The notes below the pieces were generated by a model. It did not search any database and was not told the origin of the DNA. It saw nothing but the letters and a program-made list of their open reading frames with translations. A DNA stretch of 64,000 nucleotides from Villigracilis sp900696595 (lineage in GTDB: Bacteria > Chloroflexota > Anaerolineae > Anaerolineales > Villigracilaceae), in contig SZPH01000006.1 in assembly GCA_030263615.1 (NCBI GenBank), positions 24,286-88,285 of the forward strand, in the 5' to 3' direction. Every line of letters begins with the position of its first letter. Position 1 is the stretch's first letter. Shown here one piece after another: positions 8,116-17,364 of this stretch. Position numbers and translations under genes: made by a program.

Positions 8116-8859
8116 ATGAACAAGAGAAACCGACTTACCATGGGGTTGATCGTCGCAATTGCAGCGCTGGCTTGCGCCTGCCCCGCTTCGGGGCTGATTC
8201 CCGGCGGCGACCAGGGCGGACCCACCCCCGGCTTGCCTTTCGTCCCCGTTACGGAGGAACCCCAGATCGAAATTCCCGAGAGCCCCACGAATATACTCTA
8301 TAGCGACGATTTCAGCGGATCGGACTCCAAAATGGAAACTTATTCGACCGAAAGCGGCAGCGCGGGGAGCGAAAACGGCGTTTATGTTGTGAGGGCGCAA
8401 AAGAATTTATGGGCATGGGGAAGGTCCGACCCGGAATTTGCAAACACAGTGGTGGACGTGGATGCAACTGTGGTTGCGGGTCCTTCCAATAATAACAACG
8501 GATTTGGGGTGTATTGCCGGGTTGCCGAAGCCGCAGATGGCGGCATAGACGGCTATGCTTTAGTGATCAGCGCGGACGGATTTTACAGCATTCAGGTTTT
8601 CACCCCCAAAGAGTTTACGCCGCTGGTGGACTGGACACAATCGAGCGTCATCAAGCAGGGCAACCAGACCAATCACATCCGCGCCACATGCAACGGCTCC
8701 GATTTGAAGCTCGAAGTGAACGGAAGCGAAGTCGCCGCCGCTGTCGCGCCTGCGGGCGGACCCGCCTCCGGCGCCATATCGCTTGTGGCGACTTCGTTCG
8801 AAGAATCAGAGCCTTATACCGAAATTCACTACGATAACCTGACCGTCAGCCAGCCGTAA
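8116..8859 (+). CDS. Lipoprotein with a laminin-G/concanavalin-like domain
   Basis: A 247-aa secreted protein. The N-terminus MNKRNRLTMGLIVAIAALACAC is a signal peptide with a lipobox-like ALAC, so it is predicted to be a surface lipoprotein. A Pro/Gly-rich linker follows. Residues about 55-247 resemble the beta-sandwich of the DUF1080 / 3-keto-disaccharide hydrolase / laminin-G group: ILYSDDFSGSDSKMETYS, NNGFGVYCRV, HIRATCNGSDLKLEVNGSEV, and a C-terminal HYDNLTVS, the usual final strand. AGGAGAAG precedes the ATG. Probable role is carbohydrate or extracellular matrix binding; no catalytic residues were identified. Confidence 0.75.
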   Translation: MNKRNRLTMGLIVAIAALACACPASGLIPGGDQGGPTPGLPFVPVTEEPQIEIPESPTNILYSDDFSGSDSKMETYSTESGSAGSENGVYVVRAQKNLWAWGRSDPEFANTVVDVDATVVAGPSNNNNGFGVYCRVAEAADGGIDGYALVISADGFYSIQVFTPKEFTPLVDWTQSSVIKQGNQTNHIRATCNGSDLKLEVNGSEVAAAVAPAGGPASGAISLVATSFEESEPYTEIHYDNLTVSQP

Positions 8860-8873
8860 CATCATCCCCGGAC

Positions 8874-8906
8874 AAAAAAGGATTCGCAATCGCGAATCCT
8901 TTTTTG
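8874..8906. terminator. Bidirectional terminator
   Basis: GGATTCGC (8880-8887), AATC loop and GCGAATCC (8892-8899) are flanked by AAAAAA on the left and TTTTTTG on the right. It ends both the plus-strand lipoprotein and the minus-strand ATP-grasp transcript. Confidence 0.9.
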
Positions 8907-8933
8907 TTTCAGCGTGGATTCGGGATAATTCCC

Positions 8934-9926
8934 TTATCCCGAATTGACGTTGTTTTGCGAAGCCGCCCGCATCTTTTGGCGGATGAACGCCGTCTCGATG
9001 ATGCGGTCAAAGAATCCCCTGTAGCCGTCCTTGTCGTACAGGATCATGTAATCGGCGGGACCGTATTCTTTGGGCGGCAGCATGATGGCCGGGTTTGGGT
9101 TGATCTCCAGGATGAACAATTCGCCTTTGTCGTTCATGCGGATGTCGCACCTGCCGTAGCCTGAGATTCCCATTGCAAGGAACATGCGCCTGCCCATGTC
9201 CTGCAAGCGCGCCTTCAACCCCGGCTCGGTCACTTCCCTGAAATCGAAGGGGATGTTGTAATCCCACTTGATGTCGGTATGCCAGAACTCCTCGCCTTCG
9301 GGGAAGATCAACTGCGCGGGCGGATAGACAAAAGGCTGCGACATATCTTTGGGATTATCCACAACCAGGACATTGTACTCCGACCCGACAATGAACTCCT
9401 CCATGCGCGCCGCGCCGAACCCCGCGCAGACGCGCTTTACCTGGGCGAGCGCCTGTCCAAGATTTTCCGCCCGCGATTCCTTGAACATGCCCGTGCTTCC
9501 ATAACTTTTTGGATGTTTGACCATGATGGGATAACGCAGATTCCCGATCAGTTTTTCCGCCTCCGCCTCATTATGGACCCGGTAGCCTTTTGCAAAACCG
9601 ATGTCGTTTGCGTCGGCGACGGCTTGCATCTCCTCGCGGGTCGGGTCGAAGCAATGCGAATCCGCGCCGGTAAAGGGGAGTTTCAATTTTTCGAGCGCGT
9701 CCACCACTTCATGCCCGTGATAGCCCCTCTTATCGTCCTGCGCGTCTTCGAACTCGTACCCCTCGCAGATATTAAGAAAGACGTCGAACTCGCCGCCATC
9801 GGCAAGGGATTTGATCTTATCGAACACCGGCGCGGTCAATGTGACCATCTTCCAGTCGTACCCTTCCATGTACGGTGCGGGGTTAAAGTCCCCCGGCTCT
9901 TCGTCGGTCAGAATGCAGATGCGCAT
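8934..9926 (-). CDS. ATP-grasp family ligase (D-Ala-D-Ala ligase-like)
   Basis: A 330-aa protein of the ATP-grasp superfamily. The N-terminal part has FDVFLNICEGY, matching the N-terminal domain of D-alanine-D-alanine ligases (FN..EG). The central region carries LRYPIMVKHPKSYGSTGM with the ATP-binding lysine and glycine-rich loop. The C-terminus has GYGRCDIRMNDKGELFILEINPNPAI with the metal-binding Asp, Glu and Asn. Start is ATG with AGGAG upstream. Because the true Ddl usually sits near mur genes and differs in detail, the substrate here is probably another amino acid or peptide. Confidence 0.8.
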   Translation of the reverse strand: MRICILTDEEPGDFNPAPYMEGYDWKMVTLTAPVFDKIKSLADGGEFDVFLNICEGYEFEDAQDDKRGYHGHEVVDALEKLKLPFTGADSHCFDPTREEMQAVADANDIGFAKGYRVHNEAEAEKLIGNLRYPIMVKHPKSYGSTGMFKESRAENLGQALAQVKRVCAGFGAARMEEFIVGSEYNVLVVDNPKDMSQPFVYPPAQLIFPEGEEFWHTDIKWDYNIPFDFREVTEPGLKARLQDMGRRMFLAMGISGYGRCDIRMNDKGELFILEINPNPAIMLPPKEYGPADYMILYDKDGYRGFFDRIIETAFIRQKMRAASQNNVNSG

Positions 9927-9993
9927 GATCGGGCTCCTGGGTATGGATGAGGGTATTATGACATACTTCCCCGCATAGACAAGGTTGAGGGGC

Positions 9994-10323
9994 TTAAAGT
10001 TTTCGCGCCAGCAATCTTTCCCGTATGCCGGATTGGTCGAATCGTTTTCGATTCTCCGCCTTCACGGCTTGAGCATGTTTCATTCTTTTATCCAAATATG
10101 CGTTAACTTCGTCTGTATTTTGCAGGCAGTAACTGATCGTCGCGTAAACATCGGGAAGTTCAAGAGTCGGATACTGTTGGGCGATCTCCTCCGCCGTTGC
10201 CCCCCGAAGAAAGGCATGAATGACCGTATCCAGGGTAACCCGCGTCCCACTCACACGAACAACACCGTTCTTACCGGGCGCTATCGGGAGGTTCAACGGC
10301 TGGATATTCAATGAAGTTGCCAT
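9994..10323 (-). CDS. DUF433-family protein (putative antitoxin-like)
   Basis: A 109-aa protein. The ATG at 10323 (MATSLNIQPLNL) is preferred over the longer open frame because DUF433 homology starts here. The core VRVSGTRVTLDTVIHAFLRGATAEEIAQQY is a typical DUF433 winged-helix-like motif, followed by LPDVYATISYCLQN. DUF433 proteins are commonly the antitoxin-like partners of DUF5615 PIN-like toxins. No DUF5615 gene is adjacent: the next genes are the ATP-grasp ligase downstream and dinG upstream. It may therefore be an orphan. The basic C-terminal tail (KAENRKRFDQSGIRERLLARKL) is also distinctive. Confidence 0.78.
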   Translation of the reverse strand: MATSLNIQPLNLPIAPGKNGVVRVSGTRVTLDTVIHAFLRGATAEEIAQQYPTLELPDVYATISYCLQNTDEVNAYLDKRMKHAQAVKAENRKRFDQSGIRERLLARKL

Positions 10324-10345
10324 GCGTTCTAGTTTACTCGAATCT

Positions 10346-13147
10346 TTACATCCCCAGCCACTCGCCCGCCATCTTCGGCAGATTCGCAATCGGACCCTGG
10401 CGCGCGGTGCAGGGCGGCAACGACTCCAAAAACATCCTGCCATATTGCTTGGTCAGCACGCGGCGATCCAAAATGGCCACGATGCCGCGATCCGAGGCGG
10501 TGCGGATCAGGCGTCCGAATCCCTGGCGGAATTTGAGGATGGCTTCGGGCAGGTAATATTCGTTGAAGGAATCTTCGTACAATTCGGAGCGGGCCGAGAT
10601 GATCGGGTCGGAGGGGACTTCAAAGGGCAGTTTGGTGATGAAGACCACCGAGAGCGCGTCGCCCGGAACGTCCACGCCCTCCCAAAAGGAGCGCGTCCCC
10701 AGCAAAACGGCGCGGTCGGTGGATTTGAAAGACTCCAGCAGGGCGTTCGGCGAGGCGCCGCCATCCTGCTCATAGACGAAAATATCCTCGCGCGCCAGCG
10801 GGCCGGTGACAGCCTGCGAAGTTTTCTTCAAAGAAGCGTAAGAGGTGAACAGCACGAGCATCCGTCCGCCGGTGACTTTGGCGGTGGAGACGATGGCGCG
10901 TTCGAGCATCTGCTGGTAATTAAAGGCGTTCGGCTCCGGCATGTCGTTGGCGACAAAGAGCAGGGCGCTGGATTCGTAATCGAACGGAGAACCCAAAGAA
11001 AGCGCGTCCACTTCATTGGCGTCGAGCGTGTTGCGCAGGTAATTGAACTCGCCGTGAGTCGTCAACGTGGCGGAAGCCAGAACCACGCTGGCTTTTTGAT
11101 ACCAGAGATGCTTTTGAACGAGCGGTCCCACGCGCAAAGGCGCGGCATTAAGCGACAACTTTTCCCCGCGCGGATTGACCTCGATCCAATAGATCAAATC
11201 GTTGGTCGGTTTGTGCATCAAGCCCGAGGCGGCCGTTTCGGCTTCGGTCATGCGGCGGATCAAGGTCGCCAGACTGCCCATCACGTCCTCCGCCTGGTCG
11301 TGTCCGTCGCTCAGCAACTCGCCAAGATTTTTATGAATTTCGTCGAGCGTCTTCAGCAAATTGCCCATCGTCTCGCTGATCTGCCCCCACAGCATTTCAA
11401 GATCGTCCCAGCCGTTCAACGTCCGCGCGGCGGGGGTGATGCGCATCTGCCACGAATAATTGTTTTGCGCCTGTCCCTCGCGTTGCGCGGCAATGAACTC
11501 GCCCAGGTAAAGAAAAAATTCCTTCGCAAGTTGCTCGACACGAAAAGCCTGATCGGTGGCGCGTTTGGATTTCTGTTGAAGCAATCCAAAATCGGACGGG
11601 CGCGCCGAGCCGTGAGTCTCGGTCAATATCGCGCCGAGCAACCCCGCCGAGGAGCCGCCGAGTTCCTTCAACATGCGCTCAAGGTCGCCCTGCGTCATGC
11701 GGAAGGACAGCGCGTTCGTGACCGCCGACTCCATGTGATGCGCTTCGTCCACGATCAGGTAATCGTATTCGGGTAAAACTTTACTGCCCGTCGAAACGTC
11801 GGAAAGAAGCAGGGCGTGATTGACGATCAACAGATGGGAATTCAACGCCGCCTGCTTTGCCCGATGAAAAGGACACGCGCCTCCCATCCGGCTCAGGCAG
11901 GTTTCTGTTGTGCAGGCGTCGTCCTCCGCTGAGAGTCTGGTCCACACCTCGCGCTCGAGCGGTCCCTGCAAATTCAATTCGTTTCTGTCGCCGGAGGCGT
12001 TCTCCACCTGCCAGACGATGATCTTCGCCAGCACGCGCATTTCGTAGACGCTGCCGGGCCCGTGCGACCGCATGTATTGAAAACGGCGCGGGCAGAGATA
12101 ATTGGAGCGTCCCTTCAACACGGCGGCGCGGACTCCCAAATTCAACGCGGCTTGCAGGTCGGGGATGTCTTTCTTTATCAACTGGTCTTGCAGGTTGATG
12201 GTGTTCGTGGAGACGACCACGCGCGTGTTGTTTTGCACGGCAAATAAAGCGGCGGGGATTAAGTAAGCGTAGCTTTTGCCCACGCCGGTTCCGGCTTCGA
12301 CCATGAGATGGTTGCCGGTCGAGAGGGCGTTTGCCACCGCCTTGAGCATCTCCACCTGTTCGGCGCGGTGTTCGTAGGCTTCAAAGTATTGCGAGAATAA
12401 CCCGCCGTGTTCCAGGATGGAGGCGGCTTCCTCCACGTCGAGCGGAGTCGGCTCTTCGGCGCGCGTGACCGGCGGGGCATCGGGCCCGGGCGCGGAATCA
12501 AGAATCGGCTTGGGGTGAGAGGCGCGGGTCTTCGTCTTCTTCGGCTGTATCCCCTCTTTCATCTTCGCCTTCAAGGCTTGCTCAAAGACCCATCCCGAAT
12601 CCCAGTTGACGAAGTTGCCGAGGTCGGCGATCTCTTCGAGCGTTTCAAGCGGAAGTTCGGTGGCGATCTCCAACAGGCGCAGATAGCAGGCGTGTGTGAC
12701 GAGGGTGTCATCGAGGGCGCGGTGCGTGGCGGGAAGCGGAACGCCGAGCTGTTTGCCAAGCGCGCCGAGGTTGTAACGGCTGGCGGTGGGCAGAAGCACG
12801 GACGCGAGTTCGAGCGTGTCTATCGTCTGTTGATATTCAAAAAGCCCCGCCTTGCGCAGAAAGCCGACATCGAATTTGACGTTGTGCCCGATGATGGGCG
12901 CGTCGCCGACGAAGGCTTTCAGTTCGGGCATGATGTCGCGCAGGCGCGGCGCCTGGCGCACCATCGCGTCGTCAATGCCGGTCAACCCGGTGATGAAGTC
13001 GGGGATGTGTTTGCCGGGGTTGATGAGGGTGTTGAATTCATCTTCCTTGCGTTTGCCGTTGAAGCGCACCGCGGCGATCTCGATGATGGAGTCGCGCTCT
13101 TCATCCAATCCTGTGGTTTCGATGTCGAGGGATACGAGGGTTGTCAT
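10346..13147 (-). CDS. dinG: DinG-type ATP-dependent helicase with N-terminal DnaQ-like exonuclease
   Basis: A 933-aa DNA repair enzyme. Residues 1-165 are a DEDDh 3'-5' exonuclease: SLDIETTGLDEE (ExoI), IGHNVKFDVGFL (ExoII) and HRALDDTLVTHA (ExoIII). An XPD/DinG-type SF2 helicase follows: Walker A VEAGTGVGKSYAYL (around 289-302), iron-sulfur cluster cysteines in NYLCPRR and CTTETCLSRMGGACPFH, a DEAH box in VDEAHHME, and the C-terminal motifs GTRSFWEGVDVPGDAL and FRQGFGRLIR. This fused exonuclease-helicase form is usual in Firmicutes and Chloroflexi. Start is the ATG at 13147. Predicted role is resolving R-loops and recombination intermediates. Confidence 0.95.
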   Translation of the reverse strand: MTTLVSLDIETTGLDEERDSIIEIAAVRFNGKRKEDEFNTLINPGKHIPDFITGLTGIDDAMVRQAPRLRDIMPELKAFVGDAPIIGHNVKFDVGFLRKAGLFEYQQTIDTLELASVLLPTASRYNLGALGKQLGVPLPATHRALDDTLVTHACYLRLLEIATELPLETLEEIADLGNFVNWDSGWVFEQALKAKMKEGIQPKKTKTRASHPKPILDSAPGPDAPPVTRAEEPTPLDVEEAASILEHGGLFSQYFEAYEHRAEQVEMLKAVANALSTGNHLMVEAGTGVGKSYAYLIPAALFAVQNNTRVVVSTNTINLQDQLIKKDIPDLQAALNLGVRAAVLKGRSNYLCPRRFQYMRSHGPGSVYEMRVLAKIIVWQVENASGDRNELNLQGPLEREVWTRLSAEDDACTTETCLSRMGGACPFHRAKQAALNSHLLIVNHALLLSDVSTGSKVLPEYDYLIVDEAHHMESAVTNALSFRMTQGDLERMLKELGGSSAGLLGAILTETHGSARPSDFGLLQQKSKRATDQAFRVEQLAKEFFLYLGEFIAAQREGQAQNNYSWQMRITPAARTLNGWDDLEMLWGQISETMGNLLKTLDEIHKNLGELLSDGHDQAEDVMGSLATLIRRMTEAETAASGLMHKPTNDLIYWIEVNPRGEKLSLNAAPLRVGPLVQKHLWYQKASVVLASATLTTHGEFNYLRNTLDANEVDALSLGSPFDYESSALLFVANDMPEPNAFNYQQMLERAIVSTAKVTGGRMLVLFTSYASLKKTSQAVTGPLAREDIFVYEQDGGASPNALLESFKSTDRAVLLGTRSFWEGVDVPGDALSVVFITKLPFEVPSDPIISARSELYEDSFNEYYLPEAILKFRQGFGRLIRTASDRGIVAILDRRVLTKQYGRMFLESLPPCTARQGPIANLPKMAGEWLGM

Positions 13148-13219
13148 ATTAGAACAAGTGTACCATAATGGTTAATGCGCGATGCTGCCGGAGCAAGCCT
13201 TTTGTAACCATCCTATGAA

Positions 13220-14581
13220 CTATGTTTCACGCACTGCCCTTCCACTCAATATTAAATCAAGGTATGGCATGAGGAATATCCACAAGAATAAGCGGAACCA
13301 CTCCACCCCAACCATCACATGACGGCGGGTGTTATAAATATCGCCAATGAAGTTGATGAATAATGTTGCGCCTGCAACCGCGACCATCCATAATGCCAGC
13401 CATGCCCAGGCGAATCGGTCAGCCGTGCGGTATTTGAGCGCACCGCCGATTAGCCCAATGAGCAGGATCGCATCAAACAGAAAAACAGCATGATTCTCTA
13501 TATGGAACAATCCGCCGATAAACAACAGGATCTCTCTATACTCCAGGTCGTCGGTCGGAAAATACGCCTGGGAGAAATCGGAACTAAAGTAATCCCTATA
13601 CTCCCATACCGTCATCGCGATAAATCCGGGATGTGTGATCAAGAAGGACCCATAGGCTTTAAATGCAGATTTATTTGCCCAATCCAGATATTCCGGCGTA
13701 GCTCGATCGGGCATGCCGTATGCCCGGAAGAACTCAACCCGAGCCGGGTGGGGCCAGATGTATTCATCGATGGCATTAATAAGTGGAAGCCCCGCCCTGT
13801 AACTTGCCCTGGCGGAAACGTATCCCAAAAGAAACATTCCCAATAACACAACTTCCATGACAACGATGGGGCGATGTTTTCGAATTTTTTTGTTCAAGAC
13901 CAGCGTTGCGGCAACCAATAAAAACGTAGTAAGTACGCCATAGAGGTGGGCGTCTCGAACAAACGACCAAAAGAATAAGGAAATTGCCCAACCGGCAGCC
14001 AAAAGCTTATCTGACATCCTCTCAAAGGGATGTTCCGACTCGGCAACGTGAAAAACGACCAATATCGTCAGCGCGATGGTTGTGGAGAATAATGAAAACG
14101 CAAGCGGTTCCGCCCCAAGGACACTGTCCCATTCTGCCAGTTGCGGGGTGTACCCGAACAATAAAATAGAAACAACAGCAATTATTCTTGCCAGACCGTT
14201 ATTCAAGCGCCCGGCGACAGAAATTGCAAGAAATGCCCAACCGGCGATCGAAAGTATATTTTGAAGGAGGGCAACCCTGTCAAAACACTGGCTGACCTCT
14301 CGAAATGATTCCTTCCCCGAGGCAGGCAGGCTTAATACCGCCGGCGGACATTTGACAGGGTCGTTCGCCAATTTGTAAACGAGGTTCGTGGTAAACATTC
14401 GTTCCGAAGTGAACATTTTCCACGAGAACCAGGGAGCGCGTGAAGCGCTAATATAACTATGCGTATCGCCGGTTGCTACGGAAAGCCGCAGGTCGCCATA
14501 CCAGCGCGTCCGTCCCAATAGCATGGCGATCAAGATCAAGAAGATCAATGTATTGGAAAAGTTATTCTTTAAGTATCTCAT
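13220..14581 (-). CDS. Multi-pass membrane protein, paralogue 3 of a tandem triplet
   Basis: A 453-aa membrane protein from the ATG at 14581 (MRYLKNNFSNTL); an upstream TTG at 14602 would add seven residues. About ten hydrophobic segments are visible. The first extracytoplasmic loop has RWYGDLRLSVATGDTHSY and SASRAPWFSW, then MFTTNLVYKLANDP. A later loop has AEWDSVLGAEPLAFSLF and FVRDAHLYGVL. The same motifs recur in the two genes immediately upstream, so this is an ancient tandem duplication. The acidic first loop and topology resemble GT-C glycosyltransferases, but no family could be named. Last gene of the block, 72 bp upstream of dinG. Confidence 0.85.
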   Translation of the reverse strand: MRYLKNNFSNTLIFLILIAMLLGRTRWYGDLRLSVATGDTHSYISASRAPWFSWKMFTSERMFTTNLVYKLANDPVKCPPAVLSLPASGKESFREVSQCFDRVALLQNILSIAGWAFLAISVAGRLNNGLARIIAVVSILLFGYTPQLAEWDSVLGAEPLAFSLFSTTIALTILVVFHVAESEHPFERMSDKLLAAGWAISLFFWSFVRDAHLYGVLTTFLLVAATLVLNKKIRKHRPIVVMEVVLLGMFLLGYVSARASYRAGLPLINAIDEYIWPHPARVEFFRAYGMPDRATPEYLDWANKSAFKAYGSFLITHPGFIAMTVWEYRDYFSSDFSQAYFPTDDLEYREILLFIGGLFHIENHAVFLFDAILLIGLIGGALKYRTADRFAWAWLALWMVAVAGATLFINFIGDIYNTRRHVMVGVEWFRLFLWIFLMPYLDLILSGRAVRET

Positions 14582-14620
14582 TTCCGAATTCCATTGCGAC
14601 AAAAAGTCAATTGAAACCGA

Positions 14621-16006
14621 TCATTGACCGTTGTTGATTATTTCTGTTTTCTCCAAGTCGAGATCAAAAAATGGCGCGAGAAAGATCCACATGTACAACC
14701 GTATCATTTCCACCGACGGCTGGATGTGTCGGCGAATTCCCGCAATGTCGCCAAAGAAACTGATAAAAAGGGTTGCAGCCGAGATGCCATAGATGCAAAT
14801 GGCAAGCCACGCCCAGCCAGAAAGATGGGGAGTGCGATGCTGGGCGGCTTGGAAGAAAAACGCCAGAGGAATAATCAATGTCAACAAATAAACCGCGCCT
14901 GTATCCGGGTTGACCATTTCCCCCACCGTGAGCAGGGTTTTGCGGTTTTTCACTTCATCGGCGATGAAATACGGTTGCGAAAAATCTGAGGTCAACAGCT
15001 CCATATTTTCCCATAGGGTTGTGACGACAAATCCGGGGTGTGTAATCAGGAATGCCGCATAGGCCTTCGCGGCGTGTTCATCCGCCCAGGCCTGGTAAAT
15101 AGGAGCGTCCTTGTAATCCGGCGCTTCCTTTTCGGGCATGTCAAATTTTTTGAAAAATTCGACGCGCGAGGGATAGGGCAGGATATACACGTCCAGTGAA
15201 TTCATCAAGGGGAAGCGGGTCGCGCGCAGGCTGTCGCGCGCGGAGAGATAGCCGACGATGAAGAAAACGAGCAGGGAGGCGGAGGCGTAATATAGCGGTC
15301 TCGCCTTCCTGAACTTTTTCAGGAAGAAAAGCGGGAATATCAAGACAAGCGTGACAGGGATGGCGTAGAGATGAACGTCGCGGACGAAGACCCAAAGCGC
15401 GTACCAGACCACCAGCACAGCCAGGAGGATTTTATCCGCGCGGGAGGCAAATGGTTTTTCGGATGAAGCCGCGCGCAGGACGACTTCGAGCGCCAGCCCA
15501 AGCAGGATGGCGAACATCGAAAGCGAAAGCGACTCGGGGCTGAGGACGCTGTCCCATTCGGCGATTTGAGGCGTGAAGCCGAAGAGCATAATGGAAGTTG
15601 CCGCAAATATTTTTACGAAGGGATTTCTCAACTGCCGCGCCAGCATCCAGCCGAGGAAGAGCCAGCCGAAGATCGAAAGATAGTTTTGAAGCAGGGCGAT
15701 CCTATCGAAACAGGGCTGCGCCGCCCGTTCCGATTCTTCGCCGATGCCCGGTTTGCCGTAAGAAGTGATGGGGCAGTTTGCGGCGTCGTTCGCCATTTTG
15801 AAGATCAGGTTGGTCGTGAAGAGTCTTTGACCTGCAAATATCCTCCACGAAAAAAGCGGCGCGCGCGAAGCGGAAATGTAACTGTCCGTTTCGGCGTTGG
15901 CGGTCGAGAGGCGCAAATCTCCATACCATGTGGCGCGGACGTAGAATCCCGCCGCGAAGACGAGCAGGATGATCAGGCTGACGTAATTTGTTCTGATGAA
16001 TTTCAT
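14621..16006 (-). CDS. Multi-pass membrane protein, paralogue 2 of a tandem triplet
   Basis: A 461-aa membrane protein, paralogous to both neighbours. Shared motifs in order: WYGDLRLSTANAETDSYIS and SRAPLFSW in the first loop, LFTTNLIFKMANDAANCP, CFDRIALLQNYLSIFGW, PQIAEWDSVLSPESLSLSMF and FVRDVHLYAIP, and a C-terminal GDIAGIRRHIQPSVEMIRLYMWIF. The start codon overlaps the stop of the preceding gene by 4 nt (ATGA), and 39 bp separate it from the next gene. GT-C-like glycosyl- or phosphotransferase function is only a guess based on topology. Confidence 0.85.
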   Translation of the reverse strand: MKFIRTNYVSLIILLVFAAGFYVRATWYGDLRLSTANAETDSYISASRAPLFSWRIFAGQRLFTTNLIFKMANDAANCPITSYGKPGIGEESERAAQPCFDRIALLQNYLSIFGWLFLGWMLARQLRNPFVKIFAATSIMLFGFTPQIAEWDSVLSPESLSLSMFAILLGLALEVVLRAASSEKPFASRADKILLAVLVVWYALWVFVRDVHLYAIPVTLVLIFPLFFLKKFRKARPLYYASASLLVFFIVGYLSARDSLRATRFPLMNSLDVYILPYPSRVEFFKKFDMPEKEAPDYKDAPIYQAWADEHAAKAYAAFLITHPGFVVTTLWENMELLTSDFSQPYFIADEVKNRKTLLTVGEMVNPDTGAVYLLTLIIPLAFFFQAAQHRTPHLSGWAWLAICIYGISAATLFISFFGDIAGIRRHIQPSVEMIRLYMWIFLAPFFDLDLEKTEIINNGQ

Positions 16007-17364
16007 ACAGCGGATTCAATCGCCGGTTTGCGCCGCAGGGCAATATCCGCGACGACAACCGGGAAAAGCCACATTGTCAGGCGGTAGATGGTGGTCGAGT
16101 ACAGCGCGTGACGGTTCAACGCCCAGGTATCGCCGAGAATGGTCGGAACGAGAGTCAACCCGGCGGAGAAGAAAAGCCAGAGTCCCAGCCATGCCCAGGG
16201 GCGGCTGTCTTCGATGTTCTTCGAGGCGAGCAGTAAAATCCCGATCAAAGGCAGGGCGCTCCCAAAAAACGAAGCCGCGCCTTCCGGGTGCAGGGCGTCG
16301 CCGATTTCGAAGAGAATCTCCCGCGCCGGATTCAGGTCGCGCGCCGTGAAATAAGTCTGTTCGATCTCGTAAAATGAATCGGGGAAGTCCCGCCATAATT
16401 TCGCGGCGACATACCCGGGGTGCGCCAGCATGAAGCGGAAGAGGGTCGAGGCGCCATCCTCCTCAAGCCATAGTTTAAACTCGCTTGAATGAAAGGAGAC
16501 GGGCGGCATCCCCATTCCTTGAAAGACCGTCACCAGCCCCGGACTTGGAAAGATATCGTCCTTGTAAATGTTGCTGATCTGGACCGTCGTCCGCACGCTG
16601 TTGCGAGCGGTGACCAAGCCAAGCGCGGCGACCAAAGCGAGGAAGACCATCCCGCCAATCAGCGCTTTCTTTTTTCGATAACGCGGCGCAATCATCAGCG
16701 CGGCGATCATCGCGAGAGTCATCAAGGCGGTGAAGACGTTCGTGTCGCGCAGAAAGATCCAAAAGAAGGAGACGACGCCCCAAAGCAAAGCCCAGGCTGT
16801 GATATTCGCATCCGGGTCTTTGTAAAGCGCAAACACCATTTTAATGAGCAGGGCGAATTGAAGCGCAAAGAGCGAAAAGGTCAGCGACTCGGACATGAGA
16901 ATGCTGTCCCAATCCGCCATTTGAGGGACGTAGGCAAAGACGAGGATCAGCGGGGCGCTGATGACGCGCATCCATGAATTCTGCACAGTCTGCGAAACTG
17001 AATAGGCAAGCGCGCCCCAGCCGATCAACGACAACACAAGTTGAAAAATAACGATGCGATCAAATCCGGGCTGATATCCGCGCCGGGTGGTCTCGATGGA
17101 CCCGTTGACGCGAATCTCGTAACCGCTTTCGGGTTCGAATATTTTGTAAACGAGATTCGTGGTCAGCAGCCGCCGCCCGGTAAACATCTCCGCCGAAAAA
17201 AGCGGGACGCGCGACGCTTCCACATAACTTAGCGTATCGTTGCCCGCTATGGATAACGCGGGGTCGCCGTACAAGCGGACGCGCAAATAGGAAAGAATAA
17301 GGATGATCCCCAATACGGAAATCAAAGCCGCCCGTCCGCGCATGGACGCGAAAAACTTCGACAT
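16003..17364 (-). CDS. Multi-pass membrane protein, paralogue 1 of a tandem triplet
   Basis: A 453-aa membrane protein, the most divergent of the three. It keeps RLYGDPALSIAGNDTLSYVE and ASRVPLFSAEMF, LLTTNLVYKI, FDRIVIFQLVLSLIGW, PQMADWDSILMSESLTFSLF and FLRDTNVFTAL, and the C-terminal GDTWALNRHALYSTTIYRLTMW. It begins directly after the stop of the NERD-like gene and overlaps the next gene by 4 nt, so the block is one operon. Conserved acidic residues in the first loop and in the A(E/D)WDS motif would be candidate catalytic residues if these are GT-C enzymes. Confidence 0.85.
   Translation of the reverse strand: MSKFFASMRGRAALISVLGIILILSYLRVRLYGDPALSIAGNDTLSYVEASRVPLFSAEMFTGRRLLTTNLVYKIFEPESGYEIRVNGSIETTRRGYQPGFDRIVIFQLVLSLIGWGALAYSVSQTVQNSWMRVISAPLILVFAYVPQMADWDSILMSESLTFSLFALQFALLIKMVFALYKDPDANITAWALLWGVVSFFWIFLRDTNVFTALMTLAMIAALMIAPRYRKKKALIGGMVFLALVAALGLVTARNSVRTTVQISNIYKDDIFPSPGLVTVFQGMGMPPVSFHSSEFKLWLEEDGASTLFRFMLAHPGYVAAKLWRDFPDSFYEIEQTYFTARDLNPAREILFEIGDALHPEGAASFFGSALPLIGILLLASKNIEDSRPWAWLGLWLFFSAGLTLVPTILGDTWALNRHALYSTTIYRLTMWLFPVVVADIALRRKPAIESAV

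Noticed and set aside
10220..11776. A 518-codon plus-strand frame opposite dinG
   Set aside because: Antisense shadow of a well-supported helicase.
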